Notes: a model not told the origin generated them from the letters alone. A stretch of DNA of 64,000 bases from Chitinophagaceae bacterium (GCA_016702745.1 JADJDJ010000003.1:62001-126000); one strand, 5' to 3'; counted from the stretch's first letter, positions 28,278 through 37,988 are shown. Program-made: numbers and translations.

Positions 28278-28412
28278 CCGCCCACCTCAGGGTATAAATT
28301 CCTAATTAAACCTGATATAAGAATATCGAACAAGGAATGCAGATTTTAGAAGTTTGAGGGTCCTATACTTCTTCATTCATAAATCCTTGTTCATCTGTTC
28401 ATCACTCATCAC

Positions 28413-30293
28413 CTACCACCCAATCCCATAATCCTCTCCATTATTAGAGGAGCCGCCCCAGAAGCTGCCATGTTTCCAGTCGAAATAAATGGCATTGATG
28501 GGGCCACTGGTGCGGTTGCCGGTACTTACTTTATAACCCATGTTCTTTAATTCATTCCGAACTGCTTCCGGAGTACTGTTGCCCACCAGTATTTCACCGG
28601 GTCTTGGTTTACGGTCTTCTGTTTTGGTACCACCCAATGATAGCCACAACTGATTACTGTTAATATTGGCGGCTTCAGTAGCTTGTTGAACGGTCAATCC
28701 AAACTCCACCATATTCAAAAAAAACTGCAGCAGGTTCTGATCCTGTGTATCACCACCCTGAACTGCAAAGGATAAAAATGGTTTTCCGTCCTTTAAAGCA
28801 AGTGTGGGTGTGAGTGTAACTCTGGGCCTTTTTCCGGGTTCTATTACATTGAATGGATTGATGGAAGGATCCAGCACAAAGCTCTGTGCGCGCTGACTCA
28901 TGCCCACACCTGTATTACCTGCAATACAGGCCGGTAACCAGCCGCCACTGGGAGTGATGGAAACCACCCAACCTTCTTTATCCGCCGCTTCAACAGAAGT
29001 GGTGCCTCTCCACATCCGATCCATGTACTCCGGGTCCTGAAAAGCCACAGCCGCAGAATCATGGGCCGGCAGAAAATTCCGGTTACCATCGCCGGATTTA
29101 TTCCAGTTCTTCAATAAATCCAGATAAGGGTTTGTCTTGCCTTCAAATGGATAGGGATCACCCGGAGCCACTGTAGCATCATTCTTGTCGTACCTGATTG
29201 CCCCCATTCTTTGTTTTGCATACTCCTTACTCAGCAAACCCCGAATCGGTTCCTGGGGAGCAAAATAAGGGTCGCCATAATAAAAATCACGGTCAGCAAA
29301 AGCCAGATTCATCGCCTGGTACACGGTATGAATATAGGGAGCGGTATTATATCCCATTTTTTTCAAATCAAAATGCTCAAGGATATTCAATGCCTGTAAC
29401 ATGGCAGGTCCCTGTGTCCATTGCTGAAGCTTATACACTTCGATTCCTTTATAGTTAACAGAGAGCGGTTCTTCTTCAATCACTTTCCAGTTGGCCAGGT
29501 CATTCATGGTAATCAGTCCGCCCTGTTCCTGAGCACCTCTTACAAATTCTTTGGCGATATCCCCTTTATAAAAGCGTTCATTCGCCGCCATGATCGCTTC
29601 CTTCCTGCTCTTTTTTTGTTTGAGTGCTGCTCTTTCAGCTTCCACCATTTTAGTGAGGGTTTCCAGCAACTCTTTCTGCACAAAAATTTCTCCTGCCTCA
29701 GGAGCTTCTCTTTTTTCTCCTAAGTGGGGCAGGAATACTTTTTTGCTATAGGGCCAGGTCTTGATCCTGTCCTTACCTCTTTCCATGGCATTCGCCGTTT
29801 GTGCTTCGATGGGATAACCGGCTGCGAGTTCCATGGCCGGCTTCAATACCTGTTCCAGACTCATGGTACCGTAATTGGCGAGCATATAACATAAGCCACC
29901 AGGTGTTCCCGGGGTAACAGCGGCCAAGGGACCATATTCCGGAGGAAATGCATAGCCCTTGCTTTTATAAAAATCAGCGGTGGCACCTGTCGGTGCTACA
30001 CCCAGTGCATTGATTGCAATAACTTTTTTTGTTTTCGGATGATAGATCAGGGCCTGTGTTTCACCACCCCAGCTTAATACATCCCACATAGTACAGGTTG
30101 CGGCCAGCATGGCACAAGCTGCGTCCACGGCATTTCCTCCCTGTTGAAAAATCATAGAACCAGCCGTTGCTGCCAGGGGCTTACCGGTAATGGCCATCCA
30201 GTTTTTTCCGTGCAAGGGAGGCTTTTGGGTGGGCTGGGAAAAAGATATTAAGGAATTGATGAATATCAAAGAGGTGAGGAAGAGCCTTGACAT
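28413..30293 (-). CDS. Gamma-glutamyltransferase family protein, exported
   Basis: 626 residues with a signal peptide (LFLTSLIFINSLISFSQ). Family segments: 'PLAATAGSMIFQQGGNAVDA' at the start, 'EYGPLAAVTPGTPGGLCYML', and the autocatalytic cleavage site with nucleophile Thr in 'MWRGTTSVEAADKEGWVVS' that separates large and small subunits. 'GVGMSQRAQSFVLD' and 'RPRVTLTPTLALKDGKP' belong to the small subunit. These periplasmic enzymes hydrolyse or transfer gamma-glutamyl groups from glutathione or gamma-glutamyl peptides; some relatives act as acylases, so the substrate is open. It stands alone, with a repeat-rich gap upstream. Confidence 0.87.
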   Translation of the reverse strand: MSRLFLTSLIFINSLISFSQPTQKPPLHGKNWMAITGKPLAATAGSMIFQQGGNAVDAACAMLAATCTMWDVLSWGGETQALIYHPKTKKVIAINALGVAPTGATADFYKSKGYAFPPEYGPLAAVTPGTPGGLCYMLANYGTMSLEQVLKPAMELAAGYPIEAQTANAMERGKDRIKTWPYSKKVFLPHLGEKREAPEAGEIFVQKELLETLTKMVEAERAALKQKKSRKEAIMAANERFYKGDIAKEFVRGAQEQGGLITMNDLANWKVIEEEPLSVNYKGIEVYKLQQWTQGPAMLQALNILEHFDLKKMGYNTAPYIHTVYQAMNLAFADRDFYYGDPYFAPQEPIRGLLSKEYAKQRMGAIRYDKNDATVAPGDPYPFEGKTNPYLDLLKNWNKSGDGNRNFLPAHDSAAVAFQDPEYMDRMWRGTTSVEAADKEGWVVSITPSGGWLPACIAGNTGVGMSQRAQSFVLDPSINPFNVIEPGKRPRVTLTPTLALKDGKPFLSFAVQGGDTQDQNLLQFFLNMVEFGLTVQQATEAANINSNQLWLSLGGTKTEDRKPRPGEILVGNSTPEAVRNELKNMGYKVSTGNRTSGPINAIYFDWKHGSFWGGSSNNGEDYGIGW

Positions 30294-30323
30294 GTGGATT
30301 TGTTTTGACTAAAGATAATAAAT

Positions 30324-30674
30324 GAATAGAGAACAGATGAACAGGGAATGATGAGTTAAGAAGTCAGCGGCCCTGGCCTTCATCATTCTAAAATCCTTGT
30401 TCTTCTGTTTATCTGTTCAATCAATCTTCAACCAGCAATGGCTACTCCACAAAAAAAGTGACCACTTACCCATCCTTGAGACCTGGAATAAAAAATTCTT
30501 TGAACTTTTGAGCCCAATTGAATAGAGAACAGATGAACAGGGAATGATGAGTTAAGAAGTCAGCGGCCCTGGCCTTCATCATTCTAAAATCCTTGTTCTT
30601 CTGTTTATCTGTTCAATCAATCTTCAACCAGCAACGGCAACTCCACAAAAAACGTGGTTCCTTCCCCCATCCTT
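30324..30674. repeat. 155-base direct duplication covering a kinase 3' end
   Basis: 30324-30478 and 30520-30674 are near-identical copies 196 bases apart. The right copy includes the last codons of the kinase that ends at 30617; the left copy carries the same codons in a diverged, headless form. Within each copy GAACAGATGAAC and the later GTTTATCTGTTC, plus GAATGATGA and TCATCATTC, form an imperfect inverted repeat. A related word AAATCCTTGTTC also occurs near 28381. The 323-base gap 30294-30616 holds nothing else. Confidence 0.8.
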
Positions 30675-32716
30675 GTTTCAAACCATATTTTCCCCTGTGC
30701 CTGTTCAACAATGCCTTTACACATCGCAAGGCCCAAACCGGTACCGGAAGATTTGGTGGTGAAATTGGGGACAAAGATCTTGTCCTGCATTTCGGCAGGG
30801 ATGCCGTCACCATTATCCTGTATACTGACCAGGAATTTTTGTGCTGCTCTTTTTTCATCCATGAGAATCCGGCAGGCGCCACTGTCGCTGCAGGCCTGCA
30901 CAGCATTGGTTAGCAGGTTGGTGAAGAGCCGGTTCATCTGTGTTTTATCTGCCCGAAGCATGACACGGTCATTGATCGGATACCAGACCAGGTTTACTGT
31001 TGGATCCGCCTGGTACAGATCACGAAGAGAGCCCAGCACTTCATGCAGGTCGAAAACCTCCACATGGGTTGTACCGATATTGGCAAATTGAGAAAAGTCG
31101 GCGGCAATCTTGGCCAGGTGATCAATCTGTTCAACGAGGGTATTAGCTACACTGGCGGATAATTCTTTTACATTATCCTGGTTATTATTAATGGCCTTTT
31201 GGAGATATTGAATACTCAGCTTCATGGGGGTCAGTGGATTCTTGATCTCATGTGCCACCTGTCTTGCCATTTCCCGCCAGGCCCCTTCCCTTTCACTCTT
31301 GGCCAGGGCGCTGGCACTTTCACCGAGTTTCTCCACCATCTTATTGTACTCTTTTACCAGGTCACCGATCTCATCATTCCGGTTCCAGGTGATGGCTTCA
31401 TTCAGTTGTCCCAGACTCACTTCTTTCATCTTATCACTGATGATGGCAAAGGAGCGGGTGATCCGGTTCGTGATAAAGAGAGCGATTAATCCCGCGACCA
31501 GGAAAATAAAGGCATTGAGGTTGATAATGGTGACCAGGAAATTGGATATCTCCTGTTCCAGCTCCGGTTTGGAAGTGAAGTAAGGAATATTGATATAGGA
31601 ATCCACCTGTCTGTTTTCATCTCTTACCGGCGAATAAATACTGAGGTAGGAGAAATTGCCGATCTTTTCTTCCTGCGCATGCTGCACCTGCCGGAGTTTA
31701 CTGAGATGATAAAAAGCCGTGGGATCCATTTTCTTTCCCAACACTCCCTTGGTATACACATTGGCTTCGGAAGAAACCTGCAGGTTCCCATTGAGGTCGT
31801 ACACATTGACATCAACGCCGTGAATATCGGCTACTTCATCCACCAGTTGCTGTAACGGGTAAATGGAAACCGAATCATATACTTTCAACACATCATCAAA
31901 AACATTATGATCTGAGAGTTTTTTCTCCATCTCATTCACCATAATCTTCATGGTGCGACTGAGCTTATCATTATTATTCCGGTTATAACGGCTGATAAAA
32001 AATGAGATGGTGGCGGCACCGATGATCAGGAAGGAGAATACGCTGATAAAAATAATCGTGCCATGAACCTGGGAACGGATATTGAGTTGCAGCATCCGTC
32101 GCAATCCGGTTCTTTCGCTGATGGCTTTTAATACAAAACTCAGCAGCTGAACAAAGGCCACCAGGAAAAGAAAAGAGCAGAATATGTAGGAGAATAAAGT
32201 GATTGCTTCAATAAAGGTTTCCTTTTTCCGGGCGATCACCACAGCTTTATTATTTCCGGCCTTGTACCAGAGCTCTTCAAAATCACCTTTATCTCTTTTC
32301 TCAAATTCTTTCACCGGTTTTTCATTGGCCTCCAGCCAGGTGGCAAAGGGATAATTTCCGGGAGGTGATACCAGGCTGTCATTCACATAGACTGCATTTG
32401 AAAAAACCGGAGACGTTTCCGGATCCGCATTTTTACTGAACTGCCGGAATAATTCCGGGAAGAGGGCTTCCCGGCTATATACTTTCGGATTGGAAACAAT
32501 AAAGAAGGTTCCGATTTTATTCATTCCCGTATCAATCACATCCCTCCGGGTGATATAATTGAATTTATCAAAAGAAGCCTCATAATAATAAAGCCCATCA
32601 ATACTGGTTGGTCTTGCCTGTACACTCAGAATGGTGTTCAGGGTTTCGTAAGGAAGTGATATCCTCATTAAAAAGCGGCTTTCCTTCTGCATCGTACACA
32701 TACAAACGGGTATCAT
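30617..32716 (-). CDS. NtrY-like histidine kinase, C-terminal fragment
   Basis: The 699-residue frame is the C-terminal part of one kinase with 32598-34373; its first residues before 'ISLPYETLNTILSVQ' are out of frame. Two helices ('FSYIFCSFLFLVAFVQLLSF', 'GTIIFISVFSFLIIGAATIS') precede an extracytoplasmic sensor region; another helix ('INLNAFIFLVAGLIALFITN') leads to HAMP ('FAIISDKMKEVSLGQLNEAI'), H-box 'EMARQVAHEIKNPLTPMKLS', N-box 'LLTNAVQAC', G1 'IQDNGDGIP' and G2 'GTGLGLAMCKGIVEQAQG'. The HEIKNPLTP box is the NtrY/NtrB type, which usually signals to sigma-54 activators; none is nearby. Its last codons are duplicated downstream. Confidence 0.85.
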   Translation of the reverse strand: MIPVCMCTMQKESRFLMRISLPYETLNTILSVQARPTSIDGLYYYEASFDKFNYITRRDVIDTGMNKIGTFFIVSNPKVYSREALFPELFRQFSKNADPETSPVFSNAVYVNDSLVSPPGNYPFATWLEANEKPVKEFEKRDKGDFEELWYKAGNNKAVVIARKKETFIEAITLFSYIFCSFLFLVAFVQLLSFVLKAISERTGLRRMLQLNIRSQVHGTIIFISVFSFLIIGAATISFFISRYNRNNNDKLSRTMKIMVNEMEKKLSDHNVFDDVLKVYDSVSIYPLQQLVDEVADIHGVDVNVYDLNGNLQVSSEANVYTKGVLGKKMDPTAFYHLSKLRQVQHAQEEKIGNFSYLSIYSPVRDENRQVDSYINIPYFTSKPELEQEISNFLVTIINLNAFIFLVAGLIALFITNRITRSFAIISDKMKEVSLGQLNEAITWNRNDEIGDLVKEYNKMVEKLGESASALAKSEREGAWREMARQVAHEIKNPLTPMKLSIQYLQKAINNNQDNVKELSASVANTLVEQIDHLAKIAADFSQFANIGTTHVEVFDLHEVLGSLRDLYQADPTVNLVWYPINDRVMLRADKTQMNRLFTNLLTNAVQACSDSGACRILMDEKRAAQKFLVSIQDNGDGIPAEMQDKIFVPNFTTKSSGTGLGLAMCKGIVEQAQGKIWFETRMGEGTTFFVELPLLVED

Positions 32717-34373
32717 ACTTATTCAGGTAACCGCTGTAGTTTTCAGTGATGATACTGTCACGGAATACTTTCCCCTGTTCTTCATTATAAAAACGACTAA
32801 AATTATCAGTCAGGAAATCATTATCCAGATATTGAATGGCGATATTCATCAGCCGCTCACTCGAAGGGTCGGTTTGCACAGCCAGTTTTTCAGCAATCCT
32901 CTTTCTCTTTTCCCATTCTGCTTTCTGGATTTCACTCAGCATGATGGAGGCGATGGACACCGAGAAAACAAATATCCAGGAAAGAATGCTTGCGATATTG
33001 ATCCGGAGTTTGGAAAAAATCAGTCCCTGCCGGTTGATCAGCCAGGTATACACCAGGAGCCAGATCAATACGGGTAAATAAAACAGCACTTCCGGATTAC
33101 CGGACCGGCTGGTGAGGTAGAGCAGGCCTGCAAAACCGATGGCGAAATAGATGATATACTTTCTGTTCGCAAACAGCGGAAAGATGAGCCGGAACAACAG
33201 TTGCGAAAAGTAATAATAGGAAAGTGACAAACAGGCCAGAACCACAAACCCGACTACGGTAAAGAAATTGAGGGTAAAGAAATTGGTCACATCAAAAGAA
33301 ATCTTAGAATCGGCCACCATGCTCCGGATCACGGATGCCAGCACAAAAGTGGAGAGGATGAGCAGGATCAGGGAAAAGATACCGGCTATCCATTTCAGTT
33401 TTGAAGAAAAAGCAATTGTGAGATCGTCTTTCCGGTGCAGTTTGGACCAGGCAAAGAGCACGATCCAGCAGAAGAACATGGCATTGATCAGCAGATCGCC
33501 TAATGAGCGTTGTACAATATTGGAACCATACCAGGCCGGATTGAATAATTCAAATTGACGAAGATTGAGTAAGGCCGGGAAAAAATAGGTGGCAATCCGC
33601 AAGAATAATAAAAGAAGGGTGAGTAAACCGATCCCGGTCCAGGGTCCTTTGATCCGTGCGGTTAACTCCACCTGTAATTGTATAAAAAGAAATAAAAGGA
33701 GTATACCGCATAAACGAAGTATAATAGTGAGCCGGTCATTATAAGGAACAGCACCAGTGGCTTTTTTATCCAGGTAAAAGAGGGTAAGACCGGAAGCCGT
33801 CTTTACCGGAAACTCGGTTTGTTTCCGGGCGATCAGGACCCGCTTATCGGCTGAAGAACTGTAGGCAAATTTTTCAGGAAGGTAATCGGTTTGTATAAAG
33901 AATTTGGCGCGTACCAGGATCATGGCACAGGCAATTCCCCTGTTATCGGCCAGGGTTTTACGGATCATGTAGTAATATCCGTTGGAAAGCTGCATAAAAA
34001 ATTCTCCATCCTTCCCGTTGATCAGTTCGGGTGGTGGGGTGATCAGCTGGTTACTCCAGAATACCATGTTTGCTTCTGTAAATTCCTGCTGATGATACAG
34101 GAAGAAGCCAAAAGGCTGTTCCGTTACCTGATCATATTCAGTACGGGAAGCTGTTTTACTGAGCAGCCGGTTCACCAATCCGGTATCCGCTATTAAACTG
34201 TTAAAGTCCTTTTGCCGGGAAGAAAGATACCGCTCCAGCTTTTTTACTTCCTGAGTAACCGAAGAGCGGTTGCTGTATCGTTTATTAAAAAGAAAGGACA
34301 GGCCAAATAAGATGGCGGCCATCAGCAGGACCAGGTATTTTCCCCGTTGATTATGTTGAAAGGATGGCTTCAC
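32598..34373 (-). CDS. NtrY-like histidine kinase, N-terminal fragment
   Basis: 591 residues ending in a short wrong-frame tail after 'GKPLFNEDITS'. One base change near 32660 joins it to the frame of 30617-32716, giving a membrane kinase of about 1,240 residues, a size common for this family in Chitinophagaceae. The first helix is at residues 13-30 ('LVLLMAAILFGLSFLFN'), followed by a periplasmic region, then about nine helices between 215 and 470 ('LTIILRLCGILLLFLFIQ', 'FFTVVGFVVLACLSLSYYYF', 'IIYFAIGFAGLLYL'). The many helices suggest a 7TM-like input module. The start overlaps the mazG stop by one base, so the two are cotranscribed. Confidence 0.8.
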   Translation of the reverse strand: MKPSFQHNQRGKYLVLLMAAILFGLSFLFNKRYSNRSSVTQEVKKLERYLSSRQKDFNSLIADTGLVNRLLSKTASRTEYDQVTEQPFGFFLYHQQEFTEANMVFWSNQLITPPPELINGKDGEFFMQLSNGYYYMIRKTLADNRGIACAMILVRAKFFIQTDYLPEKFAYSSSADKRVLIARKQTEFPVKTASGLTLFYLDKKATGAVPYNDRLTIILRLCGILLLFLFIQLQVELTARIKGPWTGIGLLTLLLLFLRIATYFFPALLNLRQFELFNPAWYGSNIVQRSLGDLLINAMFFCWIVLFAWSKLHRKDDLTIAFSSKLKWIAGIFSLILLILSTFVLASVIRSMVADSKISFDVTNFFTLNFFTVVGFVVLACLSLSYYYFSQLLFRLIFPLFANRKYIIYFAIGFAGLLYLTSRSGNPEVLFYLPVLIWLLVYTWLINRQGLIFSKLRINIASILSWIFVFSVSIASIMLSEIQKAEWEKRKRIAEKLAVQTDPSSERLMNIAIQYLDNDFLTDNFSRFYNEEQGKVFRDSIITENYSGYLNKYDTRLYVYDAEGKPLFNEDITSLRNPEHHSECTGKTNQY

Positions 34374-35149
34374 TACTTTGGCCGCTGTTGTTTGATGATG
34401 TTCCAGATGGCATCCATTTCTTCCAGGCTCATATCATTGAGATTTTTTCCTTCCTGCAGGGCAATGGCTTCCATTTGCGTAAACCGGTGGATGAATTTTT
34501 TATTGGTCCTTTCCAGTGCGTTTTCGGGATCTAACTGCAAAAACCGTGCATAATTGACCAGGGAGAAGAGCAGGTCCCCAAATTCTTCCTCTGTTTTGTC
34601 TGCACTGCCACTGTTAATAGCCTCTTTCAGCTCTGCTGTTTCTTCTTCTACTTTTTCCCAGACCTGGTCGCGGTTCTCCCATTCAAAACCGGTTTGCTTG
34701 GCTTTTTCCTGCAAGCGCATGGCTTTGACCATGGCGGGCAGGGAAACGGGCACGCCGCTGAGAACGGATGTCTTACCTTCTTTAAGCTTGAGTTTTTCCC
34801 AGTTGGACTTTACTTCTTCGTCATCCTTCACTTTAACATCTCCGTAAATATGGGGATGACGGGCCACCAGTTTATCGCAGATCCCGTGGATCATTTCATC
34901 TAGGGTAAAATGCCCCTGCTCCCTTCCTATTTTGGAATAAAAAAGGATATGGAGCAGCAGGTCCCCCAGTTCTTCTTTTATCCCCTTCCAGTTGGCATCG
35001 GTGATGGCATCGGCCAGTTCGTAGGTTTCTTCCAGGGTCATTTGCCGGAGTGACTGAATGGTTTGTTTCCGGTCCCAGGGGCATTGTTCCCTCAGTTCAT
35101 CCATGATCTGAACCAAACGGGAGAAAGCAGCCTCATTTTTTTCTTGCAT
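34373..35149 (-). CDS. mazG: Nucleoside triphosphate pyrophosphohydrolase MazG
   Basis: 258 residues from the Met at 35149 (MQEKNEAAFSRLVQIMDELR); the longer frame to 35182 overlaps the upstream gene. MazG hydrolyses NTPs to NMP and pyrophosphate and clears aberrant nucleotides. Two tandem MazG folds are seen: the first with 'LREQCPWDRKQTIQSLRQM' and the metal-binding 'LEETYELADAI...KEELGDLL', the second with 'EWENRDQVWEKVEEETAELK' and 'TEEEFGDLLFSLVNYAR'. Length and domain order are normal. It sits between a DUF3667 membrane protein and the kinase, with 4 bases to the former and a one-base overlap with the latter. Confidence 0.92.
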   Translation of the reverse strand: MQEKNEAAFSRLVQIMDELREQCPWDRKQTIQSLRQMTLEETYELADAITDANWKGIKEELGDLLLHILFYSKIGREQGHFTLDEMIHGICDKLVARHPHIYGDVKVKDDEEVKSNWEKLKLKEGKTSVLSGVPVSLPAMVKAMRLQEKAKQTGFEWENRDQVWEKVEEETAELKEAINSGSADKTEEEFGDLLFSLVNYARFLQLDPENALERTNKKFIHRFTQMEAIALQEGKNLNDMSLEEMDAIWNIIKQQRPK

Positions 35150-35153
35150 GGTA

Positions 35154-36230
35154 TTAAATTTCAAAAACAGCCAATAAGACAAAGATGATAAAAAGCAGTA
35201 TCATGATTAGCAAAGCCGCTATGTTCAGGAGGATAAATTTCAGTATTGTTTTACCATACCCCTGCTTATAAAATCTTTTCATGGAAAGAAAGAGGTACAG
35301 ACCTCCGGATAGAAAAAGCAGGCCTGTTAGCCAGTCGAGGTCTTCAATACCGGTCAGGCCCTGGATTTCATCAATTCCAAAAACAAAGGCCAGCAGGAGA
35401 AAAGAAAAAATGTAGTGATAAATACTGAAAATACCGTGATCTGCATAATAGTATTCCTTTCTGCGGATATAAAGCAATTTGAGAATCAGTGCAAATAATG
35501 GCAGTGATACAAACAGCATATAGGGCAGCTTGTGGAGGACGGCATCGAATAATTTGGATGTGCCGGTCCCGGGATCGCCGCCATATTTCTTTTTCAAAGC
35601 CAGGTTTCTTTTTTCGATCAGACTGATCAGCCATCCATCTTTCTCCTCTTCTGGCAGTATTTTTTGTATGGAATCATATTCCTGCCGGTTGCGGTAACTC
35701 CGGCTGCTGACATTGATAAAATCAAAATCATTCCAGTACCTGACCATGTCCTCACCGGTCAGGGTCCGGGTACTGTCTTTGAGCATCTCCAGCATTTGTT
35801 TCCATTCTGCATTATTGGGGTTCTTCTTCAATTCACTCTCCCCTTTCCGGATATTGCTCGCTCTTTCTGCCTTTGTCAGCGGCTGATCCAACCCAGTGTC
35901 GATATTATCCGTCTTCACAAAAATGCTAAAGAAGAGCAGGAAAAAAACGGCGGAGGTAAACACATATTTTTTAACCGGGTTGAGGTAGCTGGCCCGGCGG
36001 CCGCGGACATATTCTCCCGGAAGAAAACCCGGTTTAAAGAGCAGGAACTTCATCGAGTCGAAGAACTTGCTGTCGAAATGGGTGATATCATAAAGAAAAT
36101 GCTTCACCATGTGCCAGAAGGTCTCATGGGGAACCACATTTTCCTGACCGCATTCCTGGCAGTATTTGCCCTGAACAATCGTGCCGCAGTTCAGGCAATC
36201 CTTCTCTTTACGCTGGGGGATATGGGACAA
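35154..36230 (-). CDS. DUF3667 membrane protein with zinc ribbon
   Basis: 358 residues. The N-terminus has a four-Cys zinc ribbon, CLNCG and CQECG ten residues apart, followed by the family block 'MKFLLFKPGFLPGEYVRGRR' and 'SYLNPVKKYVFTSAVFFLLF'. Helices appear at about 85-105, 235-255, 265-290 and at the C-terminus ('LLNIAALLIMILLFIIFVLL'). DUF3667 proteins are common in Bacteroidota and of unknown role. The gene precedes mazG by 4 bases. Confidence 0.82.
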   Translation of the reverse strand: MSHIPQRKEKDCLNCGTIVQGKYCQECGQENVVPHETFWHMVKHFLYDITHFDSKFFDSMKFLLFKPGFLPGEYVRGRRASYLNPVKKYVFTSAVFFLLFFSIFVKTDNIDTGLDQPLTKAERASNIRKGESELKKNPNNAEWKQMLEMLKDSTRTLTGEDMVRYWNDFDFINVSSRSYRNRQEYDSIQKILPEEEKDGWLISLIEKRNLALKKKYGGDPGTGTSKLFDAVLHKLPYMLFVSLPLFALILKLLYIRRKEYYYADHGIFSIYHYIFSFLLLAFVFGIDEIQGLTGIEDLDWLTGLLFLSGGLYLFLSMKRFYKQGYGKTILKFILLNIAALLIMILLFIIFVLLAVFEI

Positions 36231-36302
36231 GGAAATTTTTGCTTAAAAATAGGGACAAAAAAATACAAGATGGCATTCTTTTTCGTTACTGTACAATTCA
36301 GG

Positions 36303-36310
36303 TAACTTTG
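36303..36310 (+). promoter_or_regulatory. -7 element before the YD-repeat gene
   Basis: TAACTTTG matches TAnnTTTG and lies 22 bases before the ATG at 36333. The -33 region (TTTTTCGTTACTG) is only a weak match. Confidence 0.45.
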
Positions 36311-36332
36311 ATCAAAGTACAATATCGCTGAC

Positions 36333-37193
36333 ATGAAAATCACCGTTCTTTCCCTTTTAATATTTGTTGCCGGAACTGCCCGGGCCCAGTATTATTACAA
36401 TGATATCGTTTCCACCCTGGAGACTAACCGGCAAATGCAGGTTTGGCGCAATAATAAAGTAAAGATGATCACGGCTACGGGTTATGATGCCAATGGCACC
36501 CGCTCCACTAACTTTTCAGAAGTTAAAGAAATAAAGGACAATGGCCGCACCCTTAAGGTAAGCACCCATAATGGCGGCTACCTGAGTGTGTATTATAATC
36601 GCTATGATGAAAAGGGAAGACTGATCAACAGTACTGACAGTTCCCTGAATTCGATTGGCAGTACCACCAGTTACACTTACGATGCAGCAGGAAGAATAAC
36701 TGAAATAAAAACGGTATTGAGTGACCCGGGATCAGCTTTTGAAAAAACGGAGCAGCATCTTTGGAACTATAATACTGCCGGCCAACCTGAAAAAATGTGG
36801 CGGGTGATCAATGGGCGCGACAGTCTGGATATCCGGTTTGAGGCAGATGAGAAAGGCAATCCCGGAGAAGAAGTATTGTATAAATGGGGGGAGGAATCCA
36901 GCCGGATCTATTATTATTTTGATGAGAAAGGGAATGTAACCGATATCGTGCGGTTCAATGAAAAAGTAAAGAAACTCCTGCCTGATGTCATGTTCACCTA
37001 TGATGAATCGGGACAGTTGATCCAGAAAGTGAGTTCCACTGGTACTGATAACCTGGGTAAAATCAAGTGGGTAGGTTATATTATCTGGAGATACATTTAT
37101 AATGAGAAAGGCCTCAAAACCAAGGAGGCACTTTTTGATAAAGACCAGGAACTGACGGGCAAGATTGAATACAGTTATAATTTCTTCCAGTAA
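36333..37193 (+). CDS. Secreted YD-repeat-like protein
   Basis: 286 residues with a signal peptide (MKITVLSLLIFVAGTARAQ). The body is a string of beta-hairpin repeats: 'YYNRYDEKGRLINSTDSS', 'YTYDAAGRITEIKTV', 'WNYNTAGQPEKMWR', 'YYYFDEKGNVTDIVRF', 'FTYDESGQLIQKVS', 'YIYNEKGLKTKEALF'. These Y-x-Y-[DN]-x-x-G units are the Rhs/YD type, but here they form a small stand-alone exported protein with no toxin tip or RhsA core. Its role, perhaps envelope structure or carbohydrate binding, is unknown. Confidence 0.65.
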   Translation: MKITVLSLLIFVAGTARAQYYYNDIVSTLETNRQMQVWRNNKVKMITATGYDANGTRSTNFSEVKEIKDNGRTLKVSTHNGGYLSVYYNRYDEKGRLINSTDSSLNSIGSTTSYTYDAAGRITEIKTVLSDPGSAFEKTEQHLWNYNTAGQPEKMWRVINGRDSLDIRFEADEKGNPGEEVLYKWGEESSRIYYYFDEKGNVTDIVRFNEKVKKLLPDVMFTYDESGQLIQKVSSTGTDNLGKIKWVGYIIWRYIYNEKGLKTKEALFDKDQELTGKIEYSYNFFQ

Positions 37194-37276
37194 GTCCATC
37201 TTCATACCTGTTCCTGACCTCTCTCATTGGATTACCCTTCCTTTCGGTATAGCTTCGTAACCTGAACGGATGATGT

Positions 37277-37945
37277 TTGAATTATCTTTTACGATATTCC
37301 CGGGAGCAGGAAACAATTTTCCTTCAACAGCTTAGTCTGATCCGCCAACGCCCGGGGAAAAAGGACGTGCATGAGCTGAGGGTAGCCTATAAAAAATGGA
37401 GGACGGTATTACGATTCGCAGAAGATGAATTCAAATTGAGATATCTCAGGGGTTTGAAAAGTATTGGACGGTCTCAGACAAAGGCAGTTGCCAATAATGA
37501 AATCAATTCCAATCTGCATTCGGTTCATCAGGAATTGAGCCCTTCTCTGAATTCCATTTCTGAAAATGAGTTAAACAATCTGATCCAGATTGATGCCGGC
37601 CGGAAATGGGAAAGTTGTATGTCGATGAAAGATCATTTTTCCAAACAGGCACATCCCATTCGAAAAACACTCAAACAGGTTTATTATTTATTGATGTTAT
37701 GCCCGGTCAATACATTATTTGATGCCGGTCAAATGAAGCAGCTCGACAGTATCCTGAATGCATTGGGCCATTGGCATGATCATGAAATACTGTATGATCG
37801 ATTGAGGTATTTCAGAAAAAATATGCTGGTGAAGGAATTGGAGGAATATGAACAGGCAATGAAGCTGGAAGCTTTACTGAAACTGGAAAGGGATGGATGG
37901 CTGGGGAAAGCAGAGGAGGGGTTGAAGGAAATTTTGCTGAAATAA
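37277..37945 (+). CDS. CHAD domain protein
   Basis: 222 residues from a TTG start (37277). An ATG three bases earlier is in another frame that stops after 20 codons, so either TTG is used or a base is missing. CHAD domains are helical, His-rich folds linked to polyphosphate. The family pattern is visible at the N-terminus ('VHELRVAYKKWRTVLRF') and in 'LNALGHWHDHEILYDRLRYF', which keep the conserved His and basic residues. Full CHAD proteins have two four-helix bundles; here both are short. No polyphosphate kinase is adjacent. The gene runs toward the tRNA region. Confidence 0.75.
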   Translation: MNYLLRYSREQETIFLQQLSLIRQRPGKKDVHELRVAYKKWRTVLRFAEDEFKLRYLRGLKSIGRSQTKAVANNEINSNLHSVHQELSPSLNSISENELNNLIQIDAGRKWESCMSMKDHFSKQAHPIRKTLKQVYYLLMLCPVNTLFDAGQMKQLDSILNALGHWHDHEILYDRLRYFRKNMLVKELEEYEQAMKLEALLKLERDGWLGKAEEGLKEILLK

Positions 37946-37959
37946 CCCTATAAAATAAA

Positions 37960-37988
37960 AAAAGGCCTTGATTACTCAAAGCCTTTTT
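37960..37988 (-). terminator. tRNA-type terminator, copy 1
   Basis: On the minus strand AGGCTTTGA pairs with TCAAGGCCT around GTAA, followed by TTTTT. It is one of three near-identical copies (also 38340 and 38547), each placed directly after a tRNA-Leu 3' end. Confidence 0.75.

Noticed and set aside
36333..37193. Rhs polymorphic toxin
   Set aside because: Too short, with no DPxG core cleavage motif, no toxin tip and no immunity gene next to it.
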